A DNA stretch of 8,922 nucleotides from Oscillospiraceae bacterium (GTDB lineage Bacteria > Bacillota > Clostridia > Oscillospirales > Ruminococcaceae): contig JAIEDJ010000085.1 in assembly GCA_029068025.1 (NCBI GenBank), positions 1 to 8,922 of the forward strand, read 5' to 3'. Shown one piece after another: positions 1 to 6,314 of this stretch; position 1 is the stretch's first letter; the number at the start of each line of letters is the position of its first letter. A model generated the notes under the pieces. That model worked only from the letters and a program-made list of their open reading frames with translations. It made no database searches and was not told where the DNA came from. The translations under genes were made by a program, and so were the position numbers.

Positions 1-7
1 CACACAG

Positions 8-39
8 CCCTCCCCCTATCTCCCGAAGGGTGTTCCCCC
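8..39 (-). other. Possible G-quadruplex-forming tract
   Basis: The minus strand carries four guanine runs of 5, 3, 5 and 3 bases (plus-strand C runs at 35-39, 22-24, 12-16 and 8-10). The loops are 10, 5 and 1 bases. It lies beyond the hairpin that probably ends the recR transcript. The first loop is long, so folding is uncertain. I see no gene in the first 164 bases. Confidence 0.25.
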
Positions 40-117
40 GTACTTCGATCGACGTTGGAAACTCGAATAAACCGAACAGGCGCGAAATTTCGTAGAAACA
101 TTTTTTCTACAGACTGC

Positions 118-145
118 GACCGCTTGGGGTTAAACCCGAGCGGTC
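118..145. terminator. Hairpin, probable end of the dnaX-recR operon
   Basis: An 11-bp stem pairs 118-128 with 135-145 (one G-T pair) around a 6-base loop. It lies 19 bases beyond the recR stop codon. Neither side has a classic uninterrupted U tract: the plus side continues TTATATAT, and the minus side continues into a second small hairpin (GTAGAAA/TTTCTAC, 92-110). It may act in both directions. The position supports a terminator; the weak U tract lowers confidence. Confidence 0.5.
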
Positions 146-164
146 TTATATATGTGGGATCAAA

Positions 165-761
165 TCACAATTCATTGCGGTTCTCAAGCGCCTTTACCAG
201 CGTCACATCGTCCGCGAATTCCAGCGCGGAGCCTGCGGGCAGACCGTAGGCAAGCCGTGTGACCTTTATCCCCATGGGCTTGATAAGACGTCCGATATAC
301 ATGGCGGTCGCCTCTCCCTCAACTGTGGGATTGGTCGCCATTATGACCTCCTTCACATCGGACAGCCGCGCTATCAGCTCCTTGATCTTAAGGTTCTCGG
401 CGGTTATGCCGTCCATGGGAGAAAGCAGACCGTGAAGCACATGATACAGCCCTTCAAATCCGCCCGCGCGTTCAAAAGCGGAAACGTCCTTTGGCGATTC
501 CACCACGCAGATAACGCTCCTGTCGCGGTTATCGTCCGCGCAAAGCGAACAAAGCTCCCGCTCGGTGAAGTTCTGACAGCATTTGCACAGCATAACGCTG
601 CGCCGCGCCTTGAGAATGTTTTCCGCGAACTCCTCGACCTCCTCGGCGGGAAGATTCAGCATATGATACGCCAGCCGCTGTGCGGTCTTGATACCGATAC
701 CGGGCAGCTTCGCGAATTGCTCCGCCGCAAGAGCCAGCGGCAGCGAACTGTATTCCGACAT
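165..761 (-). CDS. recR: Recombination mediator protein RecR
   Basis: RecR binds DNA with RecO and helps load RecA at gapped or damaged DNA in the cytoplasm. The 198-residue protein has the family's usual length and order. A helix-hairpin-helix segment LPGIGIKTAQR lies at about 19-29. A four-cysteine zinc site is formed by C59, C62, C71 and C74. A Toprim region runs from about 82 to 175, with VVESPKD and TNPTVEGEAT. The C-terminal segment YGLPAGSALEFADDVTL is a variant of the usual GLPVGGDLEYADE motif. The ATG at 761 has AAGGAGA 7-8 bases upstream. It is the last gene of the dnaX-ebfC-comEC-recR run, 23 bases after the comEC stop, and no separate promoter is visible. Confidence 0.97.
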   Translation of the reverse strand: MSEYSSLPLALAAEQFAKLPGIGIKTAQRLAYHMLNLPAEEVEEFAENILKARRSVMLCKCCQNFTERELCSLCADDNRDRSVICVVESPKDVSAFERAGGFEGLYHVLHGLLSPMDGITAENLKIKELIARLSDVKEVIMATNPTVEGEATAMYIGRLIKPMGIKVTRLAYGLPAGSALEFADDVTLVKALENRNEL

Positions 762-784
762 AACAAACTCTCCTTATTAATATA

Positions 785-2557
785 TTATCCGACACTGTTC
801 AGAACAGCCATAACTGTCTCGTTGGAATCCACATACCTGATCTCCACAAGCTCCGACAGCTCTTTTACGGCAAGTGCTCCCGTAAAGTCCGCGTCATGCG
901 CAGTGAGAACGCTGATACTTTGGGCTCCGTTTTCGCGAAGACACCGCGATATCTTCTCGGCAAGACCTCCTCCGCTGCCGTCAATAACAACATCGGCTTT
1001 GCCGTCAGAGATAACGATCTCCGCGCTGCCGTGTGTATTTTTGACACACACTGTGATATTGCGCGATTTGGATATGTAAGCCGATTCCGCAAAGCAAAAT
1101 GCAGTGATCATCGCCATACATACGGCTGAGGTGCGAAGCAATCTCATAGAGTGAAACGCTCCGATCGTCAGTATCACGGCAAACAGTGCCGCGATGATCC
1201 AAGCTCCGCTGAAGTTCAGCGGAAGCCACGCGTATCGGACATTTCCGACCGATGTAATAATGATATTTGCAAGTTTCATGGCGGCTGCCAGAGGAAGCGC
1301 GAAAAAGCCGGCACCTGTTACTGCTGTTAGCGTTGCGGACACCGCCCCGACCATCATCAGCGGTGTGAGCAGAATGGATATTAATGTTCCCGTCAGGGAA
1401 ACTCCCTTGAAAAAAGCGGTACTCAGCGGAGCGGTGCAGACCACCGCGCTTGCCGATACCGCGAGAGCCGTGATCACGGGTGACAGCGCTTTTGCTTTTC
1501 CGGGGATCAGTCCGCACAGCTTCTCGGACAGCCTTGTTCCGACCACTGCCACACCGAAAACGCCGAACACCGACATCACAAAGCCTATGTCGAGGATTAT
1601 TCCCGGAGAAAACAGTGCAAGGATCACAAACGCCGCACAGAGAGTATTCAGCGGGTCGGCGCTTCTGCGGAACAGCACGGCGGCACCGTTTATAACAAAC
1701 ATCACCGCAGCCCTCATCACCGTAACGCTTGGCCCGAAGAACACTATCGCCATGGGCGCGAACATCAGTGAAAACACAGCTCTTGTTCGACGCTTCTTTG
1801 GCGGTATCATTCCCAGCATGACCGCTCCGAACACCGCGAAATGCGCTCCCGAGACCGCGGTGAAGTGTGCCGCGCCGCATATTCTCAAACGTTCCCTTGC
1901 CGATTGGGAAAGCTCGCCGTCATCGCCGAACAGCATAGCCTTCGCGAGTGAGCGTTCCTCGCTGAAAAGATTTTCTTCAACCGCACCGATAAATCCGGCT
2001 CGTATGGTTCGCAGAAGACCTTCTTCGGCGACCTCTCCCGAAACGATCTCAAGCTCCTCGGCGCTGCCCGAAAGCAGGATTCCGTTAGCCATGGCGTACA
2101 GCTTGTATTCCTCGTCAAATTCTCCAAATGTGATCTTTGCTCTAACCGTCTGACCTTCCGAAAGCCTTGTTTCGCAGCTAAGAGTGATCTTCGCCGTTTT
2201 TCCGTCAAGCGTCATTTTGGCAGTGATCTCCTGATGATCGCCGCTGACGCGCTGTATCTCGGTCACAATGAATTCGCCTTGAACGCTTTTCCCGCTGTAT
2301 TCCGCTATGGGAATAAAATAAAGCTGCATATAAAGGCTTACTATCAAAAGCCCGGCAGCGGCTCCTATGGCACAAAGCGTCAAAGCACGGCGTTTTATAA
2401 AAAGGTAAACAGCAAAAGCGGCGGCGAACACGATAAAAACCGCGCAAACCCCGCCGCTGCAAAAGTATGCCAATATCATTCCCGCCGCCATAAACGGAGC
2501 AAACCGAACGAACGGCAAGCGGAACAATTCTTTATTATTCTTATTCTGTAAGATCAA
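785..2557 (-). CDS. comEC: ComEC/Rec2-family DNA-uptake channel protein with a degenerate C-terminal domain
   Basis: ComEC forms the inner-membrane channel through which transforming single-stranded DNA enters. The 590-residue product shows N-terminal membrane segments (about 20-80), a soluble DUF4131/OB-like segment (about 90-175), and the multi-helix Competence domain (about 200-490). The latter has family signatures: CGAAHFTAVSGAHF (228-240), PSVTVMRAAVMF (276-287) and DIGFVMSVFGVFG (323-335). Residues 500-590 resemble the start of the metallo-beta-lactamase-like domain, but the motif normally like HxDxDH reads AHDADF and the protein stops early; B. subtilis ComEC is about 776 residues. 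The start is a TTG directly abutting the ebfC stop, without a visible Shine-Dalgarno sequence, so translation is probably coupled to ebfC. An internal ATG (codon 23) is the alternative but also lacks a ribosome site. DNA uptake in this organism is inferred, not shown. Confidence 0.9.
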   Translation of the reverse strand: MILQNKNNKELFRLPFVRFAPFMAAGMILAYFCSGGVCAVFIVFAAAFAVYLFIKRRALTLCAIGAAAGLLIVSLYMQLYFIPIAEYSGKSVQGEFIVTEIQRVSGDHQEITAKMTLDGKTAKITLSCETRLSEGQTVRAKITFGEFDEEYKLYAMANGILLSGSAEELEIVSGEVAEEGLLRTIRAGFIGAVEENLFSEERSLAKAMLFGDDGELSQSARERLRICGAAHFTAVSGAHFAVFGAVMLGMIPPKKRRTRAVFSLMFAPMAIVFFGPSVTVMRAAVMFVINGAAVLFRRSADPLNTLCAAFVILALFSPGIILDIGFVMSVFGVFGVAVVGTRLSEKLCGLIPGKAKALSPVITALAVSASAVVCTAPLSTAFFKGVSLTGTLISILLTPLMMVGAVSATLTAVTGAGFFALPLAAAMKLANIIITSVGNVRYAWLPLNFSGAWIIAALFAVILTIGAFHSMRLLRTSAVCMAMITAFCFAESAYISKSRNITVCVKNTHGSAEIVISDGKADVVIDGSGGGLAEKISRCLRENGAQSISVLTAHDADFTGALAVKELSELVEIRYVDSNETVMAVLNSVG

Positions 2558-2905
2558 TTACAGGAGTCCGGGAATGGTAACGCCGCCCGTAACCTTTTCC
2601 ATCTCGGAGGTGCTGTAGTCCTCAATATCCTGAAGTATCTCGTTGACTCCGCTGATGATCAGATCCTGGAGCATTTCAATATCGTCCTTGTCCACGACCT
2701 CGGGCTTTAGTGTTACAGACTTGAGCTTCTTGTCGCCTGTCATAACAAGCTCCATAGCTCCGCCGCCCACCTGCTTGGTGAATTCCTTCTCCTCCAGCTC
2801 AGCCTGAACACGCTCGATCTCGTCCTGCATTTTCTGAGCCTTTTTCACCATCTGATTCATGCTGGCGTTGGAGTTCTGGTATTCTTTAGGTAATCTTGAT
2901 TTCAT
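2558..2905 (-). CDS. ebfC: YbaB/EbfC-family nucleoid-associated protein
   Basis: YbaB/EbfC proteins are small dimeric DNA-binding proteins that sit on the nucleoid; their precise role is unsettled. The 115-residue product has the family layout: an N-terminal amphipathic helix rich in M/K/Q (MNQMVKKAQKMQDEIERVQ), then KQVGGGAMELVMTGDKKL, the conserved VVDKDDIEMLQDLI segment, and the C-terminal GGVTIPGLL. I chose the ATG at 2905 because AAAGGAA lies about 10 bases upstream and the family N-terminus fits. An in-frame start at 2956 would add 17 unconserved residues inside the end of dnaX. The gene lies 22 bases after the dnaX stop. The dnaX-ybaB-recR order is widely conserved; here comEC separates it from recR. 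Confidence 0.96.
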   Translation of the reverse strand: MKSRLPKEYQNSNASMNQMVKKAQKMQDEIERVQAELEEKEFTKQVGGGAMELVMTGDKKLKSVTLKPEVVDKDDIEMLQDLIISGVNEILQDIEDYSTSEMEKVTGGVTIPGLL

Positions 2906-2927
2906 AATAACAAATTCCTTTCGCTGA

Positions 2928-4763
2928 TCAGTCCTTGATATTAACGCTGACCCCAAGCTCCTTTGCCTTGGTCAGCAGTTTTTCCAACGGAGTTTTATCC
3001 GGATTGTCCGTGTCCGGGGCATTGCCTGCCGGCAGTATTTTTATGTGTACCGAAAAACCCAGCGCGGCGGAAAGCTCCTTCTCATAGCGTGGGATCTCAT
3101 CGCCCTTTACGTTTTCAAGCAGCATTCTGTTTGATGAACGGATAACAAGTATGCCGTTTTCGAGGCTTGCCGTTGAACCCTCAAGCAGCAGCGCGGTCAT
3201 ATAGCTTGTCTGCGAGACCGCGTCCTTCCACTGTTCGGGATTTATCCCGGAAACGTTCGGAGCCGTTTTTGCAGCGTCCGCGGATCTGTTCTCCGCGGGT
3301 GTGGTGCCCGGTTCGGGTTCGCTTTTCGGCGGCTCGGGCGGATCATCGTTCGATGACCTTATTGGATACTTGTCACTGTAAAAGCTGTCGTCGGGCGGCG
3401 GATATTCAACCGGCGGCGGAGCGTCCTCAAACGGAGGAGGAGCATCATCCGGAACGGTCGGATCCGGCGGGGGAGGCGGTGCCTGTTCCTTGACAGGAGC
3501 GGCAGCTCCCGCGAGCTTTGCCGTTTCCTCAAGCAGCGCGCGCGTCCGCGAGGCGTTCACCTTTTCGGCGGTGGATAACTGTTCATCGGGCTTTGGCATG
3601 AAATTCACAGGCTCGGGAGGTATCTCCCGGAACTGCACAGTGCCTGCTGTTTTTGGTTTCTTCGGAGTATCGCTGCGGATATCGGCGCCTGTGCACATTT
3701 TTACAAGGCACATTTCGGCGAGCGTTTTGCGCTGCCTTACCTTGCCGATATCGTCGGCGCACTGCTGGAGCAGCATAAGGCAGCGAAGTATATCCTCAAG
3801 AGAATACATTCCCGCAATGCGGAAAAGCTCATCCTGTTCGTCGGGAAGCGCGGAGAGCAGATCGCGGTCATTCGGCGCGGTCTTGCAGAGCATCATATCC
3901 CGATAAAAGCCCGAAAGCTCATCAATGATCAGCGATATGTCCTTAGAACCCTTGTGAAGCTCTCCGAGCAGGCGTATACAGCCTGCCGTATCGTGATCCG
4001 CGATCATTTCGGAGAACGCGGCGAGGTGTCTGTTGTCGGCAACGCCCGCACAGTCGCGCACGATCTGCGATGTAACGTGTTCCTCGGCGGAAATGCAGCG
4101 GTCGAGCACGGAAAGCGCGTCGCGCATTCCTCCGTCCGAAAGCCGCGAGATCAGCTCGGCAGCGTCGCGGTCGAGCCGCACATTTTCCTTTTGAGCGACG
4201 TCAAGCAGGCGCTCGGCGCTGTCGGCGGCGTTCACTCTGCGGAATTCAAACCGCTGACATCTTGAGGATATAGTCGCGGGGACCTTGTGAAGCTCGGTCG
4301 TCGCGAGAATGAACTTGACATGGGGCGGCGGCTCCTCGAGCGTTTTCAGCAGCGCGTTGAACGCCGCGATGGAGAGCATATGCACCTCGTCAATGATGTA
4401 TACGCGGAATTTGCAGCTTACGGGAGTGTACGCGACCTCGTCCCGGAGCTGGCGAACGTCGTCAACGCCGTTGTTGGACGCTGCGTCCATTTCAACGATA
4501 TCGGTCGCAGTTCCGTCGAGTATTTCGCGGCAGCGTTCGCACTCCAGACAGGGATTACCGTCCTTTGGAGAAAGGCAGTTGACCGCCATGGCGAATATCT
4601 TCGCGCAGGTCGTCTTGCCCGTTCCGCGCGAGCCCGTAAACAGATAGGCGTGTCCCGCCGAGCCGTTTGCGATCTGATTCTTCAGGGTAGTGGTGATGTG
4701 TTCCTGCGAGATAACGTCGTCGAACGTTCTCGGACGATATTTTCTGTATAACGCAAGATACAT
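2928..4763 (-). CDS. dnaX: DNA polymerase III subunit gamma/tau
   Basis: DnaX is the ATPase of the clamp loader that places the sliding clamp on primed DNA. The 611-residue product begins MYLALYRKYRPRTFDDV, typical of the family. Walker A GSRGTGKT lies at 44-51. A zinc site uses C63, C72, C75 and C78. Walker B is VYIIDEVH (121-128), and the SSRC motif (166-169) carries the arginine finger. A collar-like helical domain runs to about 362. Next comes a long acidic, proline-rich linker (about 363-505, densest at 429-490) and a C-terminal domain (about 506-611) that should contact other replisome parts. The ATG at 4763 follows GGGGTGAG at good distance; a TTG at 4787 would add eight residues. I saw no slippery A-run for a short gamma form. 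It lies 37 bases downstream of the SRP RNA. Confidence 0.97.
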   Translation of the reverse strand: MYLALYRKYRPRTFDDVISQEHITTTLKNQIANGSAGHAYLFTGSRGTGKTTCAKIFAMAVNCLSPKDGNPCLECERCREILDGTATDIVEMDAASNNGVDDVRQLRDEVAYTPVSCKFRVYIIDEVHMLSIAAFNALLKTLEEPPPHVKFILATTELHKVPATISSRCQRFEFRRVNAADSAERLLDVAQKENVRLDRDAAELISRLSDGGMRDALSVLDRCISAEEHVTSQIVRDCAGVADNRHLAAFSEMIADHDTAGCIRLLGELHKGSKDISLIIDELSGFYRDMMLCKTAPNDRDLLSALPDEQDELFRIAGMYSLEDILRCLMLLQQCADDIGKVRQRKTLAEMCLVKMCTGADIRSDTPKKPKTAGTVQFREIPPEPVNFMPKPDEQLSTAEKVNASRTRALLEETAKLAGAAAPVKEQAPPPPPDPTVPDDAPPPFEDAPPPVEYPPPDDSFYSDKYPIRSSNDDPPEPPKSEPEPGTTPAENRSADAAKTAPNVSGINPEQWKDAVSQTSYMTALLLEGSTASLENGILVIRSSNRMLLENVKGDEIPRYEKELSAALGFSVHIKILPAGNAPDTDNPDKTPLEKLLTKAKELGVSVNIKD

Positions 4764-4800
4764 CTGCTCACCCCGTCCCCACTGCAATAAAATAACAAAA

Positions 4801-4930
4801 AGCGCCCTCGATTATGGGAACAGACTTGCTGCGGCACACGGCGAGATCCGCTTAATGCTGCTCGGTTCCCCGCCTGACATGGTTCACGGCACGCCGTTGC
4901 ACAGGGCCTGCCCCCATAATCGAAAGCGCT
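4801..4930 (-). ncRNA. ffs: Signal recognition particle RNA, small bacterial (4.5S-like) type
   Basis: This RNA pairs with Ffh to target ribosomes making membrane proteins. Read on the minus strand, the ends form a long helix (AGCGCTTTCGATTATGGG with CCCATAATCGAGGGCGCT). The tip carries the conserved SRP domain IV: GTCAGG, then CGG, a GGAA tetraloop (plus 4866-4869), CCG, and AGCAGC, matching the Ffh-binding hairpin of E. coli 4.5S RNA. At about 130 bases it has no room for the Alu domain seen in the longer B. subtilis RNA. Its place just before dnaX matches the Firmicutes arrangement. The closing helix is followed by a T-rich stretch (TTTTTGTTATTTTATT), so it may partly terminate transcription before dnaX. 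Exact ends are approximate. Confidence 0.93.
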
Positions 4931-4957
4931 TATTCTTTAATATCAATATCTTATAGT

Positions 4958-4986
4958 ATTATACTACATTTCTCCGAAAAAATCAA
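4958..4986 (-). promoter_or_regulatory. Sigma-A promoter for SRP RNA and the dnaX operon
   Basis: The -35 box is TTGATT (plus 4981-4986) and the -10 box is a perfect TATAAT (4958-4963), with a 17-base spacer. Transcription would start near 4951, about 20 bases before the SRP RNA helix. No other promoter is evident before dnaX, so it may serve the whole operon. Confidence 0.75.
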
Positions 4987-5089
4987 GGGGATTATTAATT
5001 ATTTAAATATAATTTCACATAAAGTCCCGGGAATATTATGATCTGAGCGTTTTCGATCGTAAATATTAGTTGTTTTGCATAATTTGTCT

Positions 5090-5112
5090 TGCGTTTTTTT
5101 GTTGAAAACGCA
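5090..5112. other. Inverted repeat upstream of the thioredoxin promoter
   Basis: TGCGTTTT (5090-5097) and AAAACGCA (5105-5112) form a perfect 8-bp stem around a T-rich 7-base loop. It lies 17 bases before the -35 box of the thioredoxin-like gene. It could be an operator or a chance palindrome; the sequence alone does not decide. Confidence 0.35.
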
Positions 5113-5129
5113 GATTTTCGGAAAACAAA

Positions 5130-5158
5130 TTTACTTTGTGAGATACTATGGTTATAAT
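5130..5158 (+). promoter_or_regulatory. Sigma-A promoter of the thioredoxin-like gene
   Basis: The -35 box is TTTACT (5130-5135, four of six consensus matches) and the -10 box is TATAAT (5153-5158), spaced by 17 bases. The expected start near 5165 leaves a leader of about 30 bases containing AAGGAGGAA. Confidence 0.65.
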
Positions 5159-5194
5159 AACAGTAAAATAAAAACTATCAAGGAGGAATGTACG

Positions 5195-5512
5195 ATGGCT
5201 CAACAAGTCAATTCAAGCGACTTCGGGAAGATATTGCAGAGCGAGGGCGTGGTGCTGGCGGACTTCTATTCGGACACCTGCGCTCCGTGCAGGCGTATGG
5301 CTCCGGTGTTCTCGGAGCTGGTGGAGGAATCCAAGGGGAGCTTCAGGGGAGTAAAGGTCAACGTTTCGTCGGAAAGCGATCTGGCGGCTCGTTATGACGT
5401 TATGGCTGTCCCGACCTTTATTCTCTTCAAAAACGGAGAGGAATCCGCGCGTATTGTCGGCGCGGTCCCGAAAGAGGAGCTTGCGGAGATGGTTGCCCAA
5501 AATAAGCAATAA
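5195..5512 (+). CDS. Thioredoxin-like protein with CAPC active site
   Basis: A 105-residue single-domain thioredoxin fold, presumably a cytoplasmic dithiol-disulfide reductant. The usual family length is 100-110 residues. The active site at 29-32 reads CAPC, and the residue before it is threonine (T28), where classical thioredoxins have WCGPC. D23 sits where the buried aspartate of the family is expected. The cis-proline loop is AVPTF with P73, and the FKNGE turn follows. The ATG at 5195 has AAGGAGGAA 5-6 bases upstream. A longer reading frame from 5075 would begin before the promoter, so it is not used. The gene is monocistronic: own promoter, own terminator, and no thioredoxin reductase nearby. 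The altered active site should shift redox potential or partner choice, which is an inference. Confidence 0.9.
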   Translation: MAQQVNSSDFGKILQSEGVVLADFYSDTCAPCRRMAPVFSELVEESKGSFRGVKVNVSSESDLAARYDVMAVPTFILFKNGEESARIVGAVPKEELAEMVAQNKQ

Positions 5513-5530
5513 AATATCAATGCTGCAATA

Positions 5531-5560
5531 AAAGCCGCGCGTCCAAGGACGTGCGGCTTT
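5531..5560. terminator. Bidirectional terminator between thioredoxin-like and comFB-like genes
   Basis: AAAGCCGC-G-CGTC pairs with GACG-T-GCGGCTTT, including a central extra C-G pair and one G-T pair, to form a near-perfect long stem with a very small loop. The plus side ends in TTTGTTGTTT and the minus side in TTTTATTG. It serves two converging genes whose stops are at 5512 and 5587. Confidence 0.85.
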
Positions 5561-5586
5561 GTTGTTTATAATAATTCTATGCCGTA

Positions 5587-5892
5587 TTATACGGCTGCGT
5601 TCTCGGGTTTGAACTCTTCCTCGATTATTCCCTCGTGGGACGGGTGAGACATAACGCAGTCTATCGCGTTCGCTACAGCAATGTTGATATCTACAGAGCT
5701 CTGGCGTACTGATGACGCAAGCTTTGTGAACAGCTCTCCGTTGTGGCTGCTGGCATACTTTGCGGGGAGCTTGTTAAGGGCAATTGCCTTCATGTCCTCA
5801 ATGCACCTGGTGCACTTGCAGCATTTTTCACCGGCAAGCATCTGCATGAGCTTTTCATCGACAAATTTTTCCATAACATTTACAAGAGCCAT
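5587..5892 (-). CDS. ComFB-family protein (late competence / possible cyclic-dinucleotide receptor)
   Basis: The 101-residue product matches the ComFB family layout: an N-terminal helix (NVMEKFVDEKLMQML), a cysteine cluster C24, C25, C27 and C30 followed by IEDMKAIALNKLPAKY, then a GEL motif and a C-terminal helix. The CxxC arrangement suggests metal binding. B. subtilis ComFB is encoded in the comF operon, though its role in transformation is not essential. Cyanobacterial members have been reported to bind cyclic dinucleotides; applying that here is an inference. The ATG at 5892 has GGGAGGG about 8 bases upstream. It has its own strong promoter, and neither comFA nor comFC is present. An acidic tail (EEEFKPENAAV) closes the protein. 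Confidence 0.82.
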   Translation of the reverse strand: MALVNVMEKFVDEKLMQMLAGEKCCKCTRCIEDMKAIALNKLPAKYASSHNGELFTKLASSVRQSSVDINIAVANAIDCVMSHPSHEGIIEEEFKPENAAV

Positions 5893-5956
5893 TTGATTAC
5901 CCTCCCGAGAGGAACCGGATCACGGTATTCTCCCACTTAATACTTTTACACTTACT

Positions 5957-5985
5957 ATTTTACTATAAATCTCGACGTTTGTCAA
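5957..5985 (-). promoter_or_regulatory. Strong sigma-A promoter of the comFB-like gene
   Basis: A perfect TTGACA -35 box (plus 5980-5985) and a TAAAAT -10 box (5957-5962) are separated by 17 bases. Transcription should start near 5950, giving a leader of about 58 bases. The match is stronger than for the other promoters here, suggesting constitutive expression rather than late-competence control. Confidence 0.75.
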
Positions 5986-6054
5986 GTGTTTTTTGAAATA
6001 ATTCCGAAACAAATTGTATAATCTGATATACCCCTATCATTTTTACGCATAATT

Positions 6055-6314
6055 TAAAAGAAATTTTAAAACCGGCGGGCAAATCCCGCCTCAGCTTGTA
6101 TAAAAACCCCTCTCGGGGAGAGGGGGGAGAGAATAGCGGGGCTCCGCCCCGTGCCCCGCCAAAGGTGACTCCCCACCGGGGAGATGTCACAAAGTGACAG
6201 AGGGGTTGACCGACAGATCTTCGCCCTTTGGAATCCCAAAAAGAACTTTTTATACAGACTGGGGCGGGCAAATCCCGCCTAGCCGGTTCCCCACGGTTTT
6301 TGAAATTTCTTTTA
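6055..6314. mobile_element. MITE-like palindromic element, no transposase
   Basis: The ends form a perfect 12-bp inverted repeat (TAAAAGAAATTT at 6055-6066 and its complement at 6303-6314) with a TA at each edge that could be a target duplication. A second perfect inverted pair lies inside (TGTATAAAAA 6097-6106, TTTTTATACA 6247-6256). The 17-base hairpin GGCGGGCAAATCCCGCC occurs identically at 6074-6090 and 6263-6279. The core is bounded by AACCCCTCT (6105-6113) and AGAGGGGTT (6199-6207). It contains four perfect 3-base-loop hairpins: 6107-6125, 6137-6151, 6169-6183 and 6185-6199. The GC-rich core resembles repeats scattered in gut Clostridia genomes, from memory only. A reading frame across it on the minus strand is not a credible gene. 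The 505-base gap 5893-6397 otherwise holds only the comFB promoter and the next gene's leader. Confidence 0.72.

Noticed and set aside
102..116. Shared TACAGACTG between the window's left end and the repeat element's right arm
   Set aside because: Only nine bases match and the surroundings differ, so it does not support a second copy of the element.
1005..1880. A 291-residue minus-strand frame
   Set aside because: It is a shadow of comEC in another frame: arginine-rich, no recognisable domain, and comEC has intact family motifs.
1194..2153. A 319-residue plus-strand frame opposite comEC
   Set aside because: Low-complexity Ser/Ala/Thr/Pro composition expected from the antisense of a membrane-protein gene, and no ribosome site.
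2928..4763. Programmed frameshift making a short gamma form of DnaX
   Set aside because: I found no A-rich slippery heptamer with a following hairpin near the end of the collar domain.
5893..5956. Riboswitch in the comFB leader
   Set aside because: The leader is only about 58 bases with one short hairpin, too little for a known riboswitch class.
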